DNA of 64,000 bases from Limnoperna fortunei (taxonomy: Eukaryota > Mollusca > Bivalvia > Mytilida > Modiolidae). Positions within the stretch are counted from its first letter, which is position 1; each line of letters opens with the position of its first letter. The notes under the pieces are model-generated. The model worked only from the letters and a program-made list of their open reading frames with translations, was not told where the DNA came from and did not search any database. Location of the stretch: contig OX104119.1 of NCBI GenBank assembly GCA_944474755.1, positions 80,589,873-80,653,872 of the forward strand. The letters are read 5' to 3'. The translations under genes and the position numbers were made by a program. Positions 24,601-33,484 of this stretch are shown in pieces.

Positions 24601-27600
24601 ACAAGAACTTACAAAACTGCATTATATCCGTGTTTTATTATGTAACTTTATTTTTAGTAGCAGAATCAACATTTAATCCGATTAGTGTCCCATTGATCCA
24701 TTTATGATCATGAAAAGACAACCACAAGAACTTACAAAACTGCATTATATCCGTGTTTTATTATGTAACTTTATTTTTAGTAGCAGAATCAACATTTAAT
24801 CTGATTCGTGTCACATTGATCCATTTATGATCATGAAAAGACAACCACAAGAACTTACAAAACTGCATTATATCCGTGTTTTATTATGTAACTTTATTTT
24901 TAGTAGCAGAATCAACATTTAATCTGATTCGTGTCCCATTGATCCATTTATGATCATGAAAAGACAACCACAAGAACTTACAAAACTGCATTATATCCGT
25001 GTTTTATTATTTCTGTTGTTAATTTATTTGTTATTTTATAATGAATTAATTTTTTCTATGCATTTTTATCACTTGTAATTATACAGAAACCTAAATTTGA
25101 AGAGACACCTCATGTGCTATCCTGAATGTATCACAATCACCTCATGCACAAATTCCAAAATATATTTATCTTTTGTGTGGTTTTATTGATTGTTACTAGT
25201 ATTTCATGTAAATATGAGATATTTTATACATTTTAAAATGTTTTTTTTATATTAGATTCAAATATTAAAGAAGTTTCATGCAGCTAGTTTTGTAAGTTGC
25301 TGCGGTTGTCTTTTCATGATTATAAATGGCTCATTATCAATGATATACAAAATGGATTCAATGTTGAGTCTGCTATTTAAAAAGATGTTACAAAAAGCAC
25401 TAAAGACATTATTTCTACCATGTCTACAGAAAATAAAGTAAAAAACCTATAAAACTGTACAAAAACTTATATTGTGGTATTTTGATGGTGCATGTGGTAA
25501 CTGTGGTGTCGTGTGGTAAAAAGTCACACAGAATACAATCTACTGGTTAAAGAAGACAATTCATTTCCTAGGATCGGAATACATACATGTGTAAATCAAT
25601 CAAGTCATAGAGTCATTTTTGGCAACACTAAAATATAATACAAACTATTTGAATGACTTAGAGAACAAAAATTTTTGTGGCACAAAACAGGAAAAGAGTA
25701 ATTTTGGAGGGAGCCACCACAGACCACCTTTATAAAACATAATATGACTTTGAATGATATACTTGATTGAAATATAGAAAAAAATATAAGAAAAATAAAT
25801 ATTTAATATCAGTATTTGTGGTTTGATTTAATTATATCTAGGTTAGACAATGTTTGCTTACCACAGGTCAGCTAATTATACCAAAGGCCATCGTTTAAAG
25901 CCATAGAAACTAACTAGTATATCATATTTCTTTTATAATGTTTATATCATGTATATTATTAAAAGCCTTTTCTTACAATATTTTGCTAAATATAGAAAAC
26001 AAACATACAATGGCAGCGGTTTAAAATTCCTAAAGCTCGACCCCCGGGGCTTAAAAAACTGAATCCTTGGGCTTGCCGATTTTCTATGAAAAAAGCTGGT
26101 CGGGCTCAATCTTTCTTCCAGAAATAAAATGCTGTTTTTATTTTCAATGTTTCTTAAGTGTATACCATCAAAATTGTCCTATGAATACTCATAAATCTAT
26201 CTTAATATCCTAAAACAAATCGATATTTATTTTCTATTCACGACAGATCTTAATCTTTGATCAATAACAATTCAAGTCTGTTTCCTGTCCCTGTACAAAA
26301 TATCCCCCCATTAATTTTGGTTACGAATTCGAGAAATGTTGTTTTAGCTAGTGAACCTGTAATGCATTTGTAGACTCAAATTTAGGATATATATAGTAGG
26401 ACCTCACGGTATCGATCTATTCATTTTATCTATCTATTTATTAACCCTTTCGCACCGAATGTATCCTTTAGGAAACACAATGCGCAGGGCGAATGTATCT
26501 TTAAAGATACACGGTGCGCAGGGCGAATGTATCCTTAAGGATACATGAAACTCGTGGTTTGGTTAGGCCTGTTTTGAAGCCAAAATAAAGCACACAGATT
26601 GCTTTAAACATATTTAAATTGTTACGGCTGTGTTAATCGTAATAAAAATAATTTATTTTCGTTTGTTATTCTAAAATTTACCGCTGTAAATATTGATAGG
26701 AAATCACTTTACGCTAATTTTAGAACCGGAAATGTGAAAATCGGGTCATGTGGTTATCAAAATGGCGACTAAAAAATGCTGTTTGCAAGACGCCGATTAA
26801 GGCGTGATTTATGATTAAACTGGACCGTAATACACTATGCAGATCAAAATTAAATAGTCTACATGCTTTTACTCGGTTAGTTTACTCTAATTTGGCTGCA
26901 GAATCGTGTATAAGTAGGTGTTCGTCTCCATTGGCCACTACCGGCGAACAAAATGTTGCAAGTGACGAGGATTTTGATGGATATTTACAAATCAGAATTG
27001 AGAAATGATAAGAGAAAAGCTAATAGCGTTAAGGAATATCTTCGTCTGGTTTTGAATGATGAAAATGATTCTTGGATTGTGTAATATTAAATAAGAGGGT
27101 CTCGAAACTGAGCGTTCGGCCGGTGAGGGGTTCACCGAATTTCGTGACAAACGAATACATTGTTTTATTGAGTAGGTTTTACCCAAATATTTACATTAGG
27201 GGCTATTACTGGCACACATAAAAACATCAGTGTGAACTACAAAGAGGCACAGAATAGTTTTTCAACCAATTTATGGAAAAATAACCTATAATTCAACATT
27301 TCATTTCAGAACATGAATTATAAGCCAGAGAGACACTGTGTCATGTGTTTGTGTATGAACCAGTAAACTTATACCTTGGTTTATAAATGGCCATTTTAAG
27401 GGATAAATATTCAACAAACTGAAAGCTAGACCAATATCAAATGCAAATCAATCTTCATCAAAACAAAACACCTTGCCAAAGACTCTGAGATTTATTGATC
27501 CCATCCTACAGCATAGCTGGTTTCAGCGGGAATTTATACACTAATATTTATATATAGTGTTAATAGTTTCAGATATAAAACCTGCACGAAAATTGTACTT

Positions 27601-30600
27601 GTCAACAGATTGACTTGGGGAGTTTTTTACGTCCTACACCGACAACTTAATGCCCTTGGTCGGACGGTAGTCAACAGATCTCTATGTGCACCAGATCTCT
27701 ATGTGCAAACTTATATACTTCCAAAACGAGTGTGAACAGTTTACACAGATCTTTAATTATCTCCATTTTTCTCATAAACCCCAAATGGTGACACAATATT
27801 CTATATTAAATAAAACCTGCAGCTGATCATATATTGTAAAATGTAATAACTATTCTTATACCTGAAAAGAATGTAACTGTTGGGTGGATAATTCGCTCTA
27901 TTGAGACAAAAAATATTTGTCAATATATTCCTCTAAAACCAAACAAATGGATGTACAAAATATGACTGCTTGCTGAATTTGCTATTAGTTATGTTAAGCA
28001 CAAAGGCTTTTATCCAGGCCAGACTGTAAATAGTTTGTCATCTGCTGTTGTCAAGCATTGTTTGCAATAGGGATAGAGTTATAGTGGTAAGGTAATCACG
28101 ATTACTAGATTATTTATACATAACATGAATTGTTACTGTACAAATGGACATCTGGGAGAACTATGGTATAGTAGGTTTTAGGTCTGTAATGTAAAGCATG
28201 GTCTTTGTATTGACATTATGTGCAAACCTTCAGCTATTGTGCAGTTCTTGATGTAAGAAAGTATAATGGCAGCTGTACAGAGTGGCCCAAAAATGTCTCC
28301 ATTTTGTTGACTATACATGTCTATAAATATGTTGGTGATCATAAAATCTTTTTAAGTTGAAGGTCAGCTAACCAGAAACGACTTTTGAATGCCCCAAAGC
28401 CTGTTAAGCTAAATACATTGCAAACAAAGGAAATGACAATATATACATGTACATGTTTAGTATAAATTTTTTAAAAATGTAAATTTATCTGCGTACAATA
28501 TAATTGGTTATATTCTTTACTTATAGGTTGTATATTGCCACTCTAAATCCTTTTCAAATGCAACTTTTCTCGGATTTAATGTGATATTGTTATAGGACTT
28601 GTGGTTATATAACACCGGATTCTCCGAGAGAGACTATCACTTACACAGTTGGAATCTTATAAATTGTTAATTAAAAAAAAAACCAAATCTTTTTGCCAGG
28701 AAAATATCTTATTTCTGTTTGCCAAAATGCTTTACTTATTTCCATACTCTGAGAAACTGTTTCAATTTGATAAATTCTATTTGGTTTGGTTGTTACTTGC
28801 TTGAAGTTAATACCTTCAATCTCAATAGGTTTTTCTTTTTTAAATTTAAATTGAATACTATGACCATTGAAAAATTGAGAAAGGCTATTCAAATTATGAA
28901 TATATCAATCGATAGTGAAATGCAAGACTATCAAGTGTATTAACATTTGGACATCATACCCTTGACACTTAGTTGTGTTAATAACTCTTTTGCTGTTTAC
29001 ACCCATTTGGGTCAAAGCATACAAATTCTTACAATATAACTAAAAGAACAATGTTGAGGTTAATGTCAATTTTCCTTTTTTGTTTTTATCTGGCTATAAT
29101 AAAATAATGTAGAATACAACAAATAAAAATTTATAAATAATTTAAATAAAAAAAAACTGTTGTGAATACATTTATTATGACAACAAAATTACCTTCATTC
29201 ATAGGTGAAATAAAATAAATGTTTCATATTCTACTTTGCTTCAGTACTTAATGGCCATGATGACTTTTATAATTTATTACATTACAAATTGGGCTTTACA
29301 AAGTATTGTAGTGGACTTTATTGACTTGTCTGACTTGTTATTTGTGAAACTTTGTCACATTATTAGCCTGCTACTGCATTTATTCCATATATACATGTTG
29401 ATTAATAATTATAAACTCCATCTTGCATATGTGTTACATATACAGAAAATGAAAGACTTAGTCATGCCTAAAATGGTTTGAAATTAAAATACTGGTTATG
29501 TAAAAATAAACAATGAGTAACAAAAAATTAAAAAGAAACAGGGATATTTTTTTTTGTTTGTCTAGTAGAAATTATTTAAATTTTAAAGGATTAACATACA
29601 CACATGTAGGTCTTCAACCATACATTTGATACATTAATGCTTAAAAGATTATAAACAATTATTTTGGGGCTACACAATTAAATGTTCAGTTGTAAATAAA
29701 AAAAATTTTAATATTTTTTTTAATGGATAAAATATAAATATATTTTTACCAGTGTAGTGGATTTTTTTAGTTTTTCAGCTGAACGTAAAAAAAGGTTTTT
29801 GTATACTAAATTCTCTACTTGGTATAATTTTAGGTTGTTTTTGTCCTTTCCTGATATGTTCGGTTCTTTTCGGTGAGTCGTAGGACCTTACGTAACAAAT
29901 TTTGTTTACAATATGGCGTTCGCTGTTTGGCACTGCGGTTCCTTTGCTTGTTTCACAAAATTTGTATTTAAAAACAGCGATTTGGCTGTATTTATGGTTA
30001 AAAAATGATATTGCAGCGGCAAATGGATTTAAAACGAAAGTGGTATTGTCAGATAATGACAAAAATTGACTTTAAACGAGAGGGCTGTCAACCGGCGACT
30101 CCTTCCATTTTCTGGTCCGACACAAACAGACCATTTTATAGCTTCGTAAACCTGTACGACCTCGATATAAATGATTATGCCTTTAAGACAAGTAAGAATA
30201 TGGTACTGTCGCACTTAATACAAAATTTTAAGCGGAAACACACATTATTTAATGAAATATCCGTCGGAAAGCGTGTTGTCATTTTTTCAATCGCGCACAT
30301 GCCAAATTAATTCCGGCCTGGCAAAACGCGCGTGCACTAAAATCCCGGCCATGGAAACCATCGACGAAAATAAATTCAGTGACGAAAGTGTTAATCAACT
30401 TATTTTCGTCAACTATAAACAACATAAATAAACAAACTTATCTTGGTTTCCTTCTTTGTTATTACTAGTCTCTCTATCTCGCCAATTTCTGATTGTTATC
30501 ATATTTTGTCACGTTTTTAAAATTCAAATTTTTTCGGCCATGTTAAAATTAAGTAGATCGATACAACAGGGCTCCTATATACTAGTATGCCTATGGAAAT

Positions 30601-31257
30601 TTAGTTATATGCGAGCGAAGCTAAGCTCACTAATGTACAGAGTCTGCCAAATTGCACGAGACCCAAAATATTGAAAAAAAAACCTGGGCTACTCGGAATG
30701 AATTTACGAAAATACTGGGTCTCGCGTTAGCGAGAAACCTTGTATTTTCGCTTTTTTTTTATATAAAAGTAGCCAAAAATAATTTTGACATCGATACTAA
30801 TTAAAGTGTTTATTTTTTAAATAACTACAAAAATGCCACGAGACAAATTTTTTTCAATCTGAAACATTGAATTTGAAATTGAGTTTTGTGACGTCACCAA
30901 CACATTAGAGTAAGACGTCACGTCATCAATGGAATGTAGAGGCGCTGTTAGGGGGCTCTGAAGTAACGACATGAACACTGCAATGCTCGCATTCATATTA
31001 GTATACAGTAACAAGAAGTTATAAGGAGTCCCCATATGAATAAATCGGTAGCAGGTGGAAAGCATGCCTGAAAAAAAAACGTCATAAATCATACCCAGCC
31101 TAAATGCAAACATCGTGTAGACTGAGTATGTCATGACGTTTCTTCAAAAGATTGCAACATCCAATGGTTTAATCGTTGGTCCAATAATGTCCTGTTTCAT
31201 GTCCCCTAAATAGATAAAGCTGTATGATTTTAGTACCTCTTTCTTTTCCTCTGCCAT
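12469..31257 (-). CDS. CLP1: CLP1, polynucleotide 5'-hydroxyl kinase, pre-mRNA cleavage complex II subunit (5' half, spliced, partial)
   Basis: Seven minus-strand exons join in frame into about 215 residues that align end to end with animal Clp1. The N-terminal domain contains [14 protein letters not shown] and VAVYTWHGC, followed by GRTEVAY and [12 protein letters not shown]. The kinase P-loop GPTDVGKST is at about residues 116-124, then DLDVGQ, SIPGT and [10 protein letters not shown]. Known family role: an ATP-dependent RNA 5'-OH kinase of the nucleus, a component of cleavage factor II in mRNA 3'-end processing and a partner of the tRNA splicing endonuclease. Walker A Lys122 and Ser123 are intact. 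The arginine equivalent to human R140, which is mutated in pontocerebellar hypoplasia type 10, is conserved as R135. Introns are about 7.0, 1.0, 0.83, 1.5, 1.1, 6.6 and at least 12.5 kb. Six have GT-AG signals where visible, and intron 3 looks U12-type AT-AC. The C-terminal ~210 residues are not in the window. There is no frameshift or stop in any exon, so this looks like a live gene, although a truncated copy cannot be excluded. Confidence 0.95.
12745..19151. repeat. 50-bp satellite array filling CLP1 intron 6
   Basis: About 128 copies of a 50-bp monomer, recognisable by ATGTCTTGTCCATAACTCCA and CCCTAACTAATTGTCTTGTA. Common variants are CCTAACTCC, CAATAACTCC, ATTGTCC, CTCTCC, TGACTAA and TATTTG. 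Local higher-order structure is present: the stretch starting 13261 recurs at 13661 (400 bp, 8 monomers), and near 18351/18551 a pair repeats at 200 bp. Monomer length is nearly invariant. It occupies 6.4 of the 6.6 kb between exons 7 and 6. Confidence 0.96.
19285..19312 (-). CDS. CLP1: CLP1 coding exon 6, 28-nt micro-exon
   Basis: The minus strand reads ATGTTACAG, then 28 exon bases, then GTAAGTTT. It encodes GEVSIPGTI plus the first base of a Gly codon completed in exon 7 (phase 1). The residues fill exactly the gap between DVGQ and the following [10 protein letters not shown] in animal Clp1 (GSVSIPGT in human). Perfect frame and splice signals on both sides make this a real exon despite its size. 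Confidence 0.92.
19313..20378. other. CLP1 intron 5, no recognised element
   Basis: AT-rich intron. The part at 19600-19780 is richer in CpG (for example CGAAACGTCGTTAAG and GTGACGTCAC, which contains a CRE-like TGACGTCA) and may be an old repeat. I recognise no family or exon. Confidence 0.5.
20379..20492 (-). CDS. CLP1: CLP1 coding exon 5 (Walker A P-loop)
   Basis: This 114-nt, phase 0-0 exon encodes [20 protein letters not shown] and continues with [18 protein letters not shown]. It carries the Walker A motif GxxxxGKST and the D-L-D-V-G-Q segment that, by analogy with the family, contains the metal/catalytic aspartate. The acceptor is a TTTTTTCTTTAG tract and the donor is GTAAGT. Neighbouring intron 4 carries the Harbinger-like relic. 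Confidence 0.95.
21059..21854 (-). mobile_element. Degenerate PIF/Harbinger-like element in CLP1 intron 4
   Basis: The element has imperfect 18-bp terminal inverted repeats: GGTGACTGTTTCACTAAA at the left, and the complement of GGCAACCGTTTCACTAAA at the right (15/18). Inside, a minus-strand reading frame (21680-21447) contains [20 protein letters not shown] followed by [15 protein letters not shown]. It resembles the N-terminal part of Harbinger-type transposases (pattern Y-x-x-P-R-x-x-I...L-x-x-x-L...R-S), then breaks. No DDE residues remain. The expected 3-bp target duplication is not clear, so the outer boundary is approximate. Confidence 0.6.
22037..22162 (-). CDS. CLP1: CLP1 coding exon 4
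   Basis: This 126-nt, phase 0-0 exon encodes [20 protein letters not shown] and continues with [22 protein letters not shown]. It finishes the N-terminal domain and leads into the kinase domain. The 3' splice site used is AC, preceded by a CCTTAAC branch-like motif about 11 nt upstream. The donor is GTAAAT. Continuing past the donor the frame reads VNIK instead of the family's VMVVGP, which confirms the boundary. Confidence 0.92.
22198..22545. repeat. Degenerate ~60-bp tandem repeat in CLP1 intron 3
   Basis: About six diverged copies share the themes GGGTTTTATTTCCTTGTTC, TTTGATATGGGGTCA and CATTAGGGGTTCTGG. A further copy of TTCCATATATGGGGCAACAT lies at about 22920-22970, near the donor end of the same intron, so the intron has grown by internal duplication. 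Confidence 0.7.
22994..23107 (-). CDS. CLP1: CLP1 coding exon 3 (ends at a U12-type donor)
   Basis: This 114-nt, phase 0-0 exon encodes [20 protein letters not shown] and continues with [18 protein letters not shown], among the most conserved N-terminal segments of Clp1. The acceptor TTTAATTTCCAG is ordinary. The donor side reads AAA then ATATCCTTTG, which is the U12 AT-AC consensus. No GT donor here gives the right protein, because cutting at GTCTGG or GTTAAA deletes conserved residues. Confidence 0.92.
24127..24198 (-). CDS. CLP1: CLP1 coding exon 2
   Basis: This 72-nt, phase 0-0 exon encodes [20 protein letters not shown] followed by VSLE, the first beta strands of the Clp1 N-terminal domain. 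On the minus strand the acceptor is TTATTATAG and the donor is GTAATG. The exon lies immediately downstream, in transcript order, of the intron 1 fold-back element. Confidence 0.9.
24250..25550. mobile_element. Fold-back element with long diverged inverted arms
   Basis: Left arm 24250-24500 and right arm about 25275-25550 are inverted copies of each other, at roughly 75% identity by eye. Landmarks include TTTTTACCACA...GACACCAC, TGCACCATCAA, TACCACAAAATA and ATCATGAAAAGACAACC, each found complemented in the other arm. Between them lie five 123-bp tandem repeats and about 260 bp of AT-rich sequence. No coding is seen. It is in CLP1 intron 1. Confidence 0.7.
24398..25012. repeat. Five 123-bp tandem repeats inside the fold-back element
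   Basis: Copies start at 24398, 24521, 24644, 24767 and 24890. Each contains AGTAGCAGAATCAACATTTA and GATCATGAAAAGACAACCAC. They differ at few positions (TCGGATTCG / TCTGATTCG / TCCGATTAG; GTCCCATT / GTCACATT), so the amplification is younger than the arms. Confidence 0.95.
25551..26440. other. CLP1 intron 1 sequence, nothing recognised
   Basis: AT-rich and non-coding on both strands. A GC-richer patch at 26020-26110 (around GACCCCCGGGGCTT) has no assignable identity. Confidence 0.5.
26441..27070 (+). mobile_element. Possible piggyBac-like 5' end relic
   Basis: TTAACCCTTTCGCACC at 26441 resembles a piggyBac-type terminus with its TTAA target. It is followed by three 34-bp repeats with subterminal palindromes, then a broken reading frame. 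ATGGCGACTAAAAAATG at about 26763 soon meets a stop, and further on [10 protein letters not shown] occurs, like the acidic N-terminus of such transposases. No matching 3' terminus and no catalytic domain were found. This is inference from short motifs only. Confidence 0.35.
26460..26545. repeat. Three 34-bp repeats, each with a self-complementary core
   Basis: Units at 26460, 26494 and 26528 are spaced exactly 34 bp apart. The second core, TGTATCTTTAAAGATACA, and the third, TGTATCCTTAAGGATACA, are perfect 18-bp palindromes that differ by compensating changes. The first is imperfect. GCGCAGGGCGAA separates them. Confidence 0.9.
27071..31236. other. Remainder of CLP1 intron 1, no recognised gene
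   Basis: Mostly AT-rich non-coding DNA. The open frames here, including a 101-codon plus-strand one at 30005-30310 and a 105-codon minus-strand one at 30817-31134, show no family resemblance and overlap frames on the opposite strand. The part at 29860-30740 is richer in CpG and contains CAATATGGCG and GCGAGCGAAGCTAAGCTC, suggesting an old repeat or regulatory sequence that I cannot identify. Confidence 0.5.
31237..31257 (-). CDS. CLP1: CLP1 coding exon 1 (start codon)
   Basis: The minus strand reads MAEEKKE followed by a GTACTAA donor, phase 0. Joined to exon 2 it gives [20 protein letters not shown], which matches the acidic/lysine-rich start and the F-E-L-E...ELRFEVEA segment of animal Clp1. 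The start was chosen because it is the only nearby ATG that opens in frame into the exon 2 acceptor phase and gives a family-like N-terminus. The exon is short, and the match in its seven residues is one of composition only, so it is less certain than the others. Confidence 0.75.
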
Positions 31258-31600
31258 TGCGTTATTTATTTTTGTATTTAAAAATATATATTTCCAAATA
31301 TTATTTCATCGTCAAAATCTATTTGTTTCTGTTCATGGGGGCGGCCATTTTGAATAAATAATCTTTAATTTTGTACTATATAAATTTATAGCTTCAGAAT
31401 CTTTTATTAGAAGGTCTATAAATAACATATAAATAAATAAAATTATTTACCTATCATTATTGAGACATTTTATATAATTTATTTCACACATTGCAAAATT
31501 AATAATCTCTAAGCTTTATATCATAGTCTTCACCGAATCGGTGATATTGTATTACAAGTGTTTTTTGTAAATTAACTGAGTTTTGGTCTCGTTTCCTGCA
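31258..31600 (-). promoter_or_regulatory. Probable CLP1 5' UTR and promoter region
   Basis: This is the sequence just upstream of the CLP1 start codon. At 31341-31352 the minus strand reads CAAAATGGCCGC, close to the YY1-type motif often found just downstream of the start site in TATA-less housekeeping promoters. The region is otherwise AT-rich. On the plus strand, CAAAGATTG followed by GTAAGC (about 31599-31613) could be the donor of a divergent first exon, but nothing else supports it. The promoter role is inferred from position. The same motif also occurs in the Helitron-like repeats of this window, so it may be repeat-derived. Confidence 0.35.
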
Positions 31601-31760
31601 AAGATTGGTAAGCAACTCGAATTTTTTATTTAGAAAATGTGTATACACTATAGTTGTTATCGTTATAAAACCGTTATTTCAAAAACGATAGAACTGTTGC
31701 TAACAATCATGCCTTCATGGATTCATGTATGTCTCATCGTTGCAATTCAATAATATCAGA

Positions 31761-31887
31761 TTATGTGACATTTTTGACATCATATGCATTATTAGCCTAA
31801 GGTTTGATATTGGCCCAAGAGCCGCCGGCTGGAGGGCCAAATTCAACCGAGGGCTAATAATTCATATGATATCAAAAATGTCATGTA
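31761..31887. mobile_element. ~127-bp hairpin element upstream of CLP1
   Basis: The arms pair almost fully. TGTGACATTTTTGACATCAT and GGTTTGATATTGGCCC on the left match their complements on the right, around a short loop containing GAGCCGCCGGCTGG. It is probably a small MITE. A related fragment (TTTTGATATTGGCCCAC) is at about 32240. Confidence 0.7.
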
Positions 31888-33280
31888 ATGGTCTTTTTAT
31901 CATAGACATAGGTATGCTTCAGCAGGGGGAAAATGAAATAGACTTGGATATATCAAAATCTTATCTCGTACGGCTATTCCTAGCTGTGCTCAGACTTAGT
32001 TTTAAGTCATTTAGATAATATTTTCAGATCACTCAAGGTTTGTTTCTTTTTGTGTGTAATTTTTCATTGACTTAAAATAATCCAAAGTATTGTCCATCTC
32101 CGATGCATTTGTGTCATTTGCTTTATCGTTTGACGTCATATTTGTAAACAATTCAGGTAATTTCCAATCATTTACCAAAAGGCATGTGATAACACTTATG
32201 GAGAAGCGTGTAATAACTTTCGGAAGCAGTCAATAACATTTTGATATTGGCCCACTTTGCCAATCTGGTAAAGTAACAAAATTTCTGCCCATTTCATTTG
32301 TTCCTGTTATCATACATTAAAAAAAATAAGCTATTTACAATAAGTATATGTTAATATACTCAATATACTTAAGTAAACCAAACCTTGTATGAGTTGTCAG
32401 GTTTATTTTCCCACAGCACTGCATAATTACAAAAGTGTTAATATTAAAATAATCCCAAACTGAGAGGTGATTGTTTTTACAAACAGAACCATACATAAGT
32501 TCTAAAAAAAATGATTTCATACTGGGACTGGGACAGTCATAGTTACTAGTATATTACTTTGTTAATTCAGTTATAATTTTGAACTTTACCTATTTTACTT
32601 TTGTGTGGTGTCAGCAAAAAGTCAGTATTTTATTGACCTTTTACAAAGCACATATATCATTACATATACACATGGCTCTGTACATGGGTGGGGTGTTATT
32701 ATTGCATGGCAATTGTCAAGTATTTCAACTTCATTGAAAATATACCAGCACAACTGTCACATAACAATTTCCATTGAATTGAGTTGACAGTTTTCCATTG
32801 AATTGAGTTGACAGTAATTCACTAATTGAAATTGTCTCAAAATATTGTTTTTTTTTGTTAGAAATTTGATATTATAGCTATATATATAAAGCTAGTTGAC
32901 GCCCTTTTAAGGACATAATTATATTTTTGGTATTTAAAAAAAACATGAAGAATATGATTATGTAGTAAGAAGAGCCCTATGTTGATAAAACAGTTTATGA
33001 AATAACTAAATTTGTCATTTTTATTCTGAATTATATCAAATCTAAATGACATTAAGTCTAATTCATCCTGCAATCAGTACATTTACTGTCCAATAAAGGT
33101 AGCCGAATCAATTTTTGCTTTATTCGACAGTACCGAATAAAATCTCCTGGTACCCTTGACCTCACTTCCTACGACATTTAGTACTCTCTTCTGGTTTACG
33201 TAAATTTTAACTGAGAAATCCACTAAAAGTGAATGTTTTTCAGTATTATAAAACATATTTAAGGGTTGCAGGATAAAAAC
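31888..33280. other. AT-rich intergenic sequence
   Basis: No exon or known repeat is recognised. A 23-bp stretch (TTTCCATTGAATTGAGTTGA...) is duplicated side by side near 32769-32813. Confidence 0.5.
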
Positions 33281-33425
33281 AATATTCATACAGTGTCAGA
33301 AAATATAAAATTTATTTGTACTCTGCGCGAAACAGGTTAGAAATGCTCTGCAGAGCCTCGCATTTTTACCCGTTTCTAAGGCTCGTACAAATAAATTTTA
33401 TATTTTCTGACACTGTATGAATATT
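33281..33425. mobile_element. Perfect 41-bp inverted repeat, 145-bp element
   Basis: Arms 33281-33321 and 33385-33425 are perfect reverse complements over 41 bp, beginning AATATTCATACAGTGTCAGA. The 63-bp middle is itself partly self-complementary (GAAACAGGTTAGAAATGC against GCATTTTTACCCGTTTC). The absence of mismatches points to a young MITE-type insertion or gene-conversion-maintained arms. No clear target duplication. Confidence 0.88.
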
Positions 33426-33484
33426 ATGTGCTGATAGGAAATGAAAAAAAACTGCAATAAAACTAGAACAGAAAAATACTTCAC

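Noticed and set aside
29236..29481. 81-codon plus-strand open frame
   Set aside because: AT-rich hydrophobic low-complexity translation, no start context or splice signals, no family resemblance. A chance frame inside CLP1 intron 1.
30005..30310. 101-codon plus-strand open frame
   Set aside because: The longest non-repeat frame here, but it resembles no protein I know and lies in a long intron with a competing frame on the other strand. Left as unrecognised.
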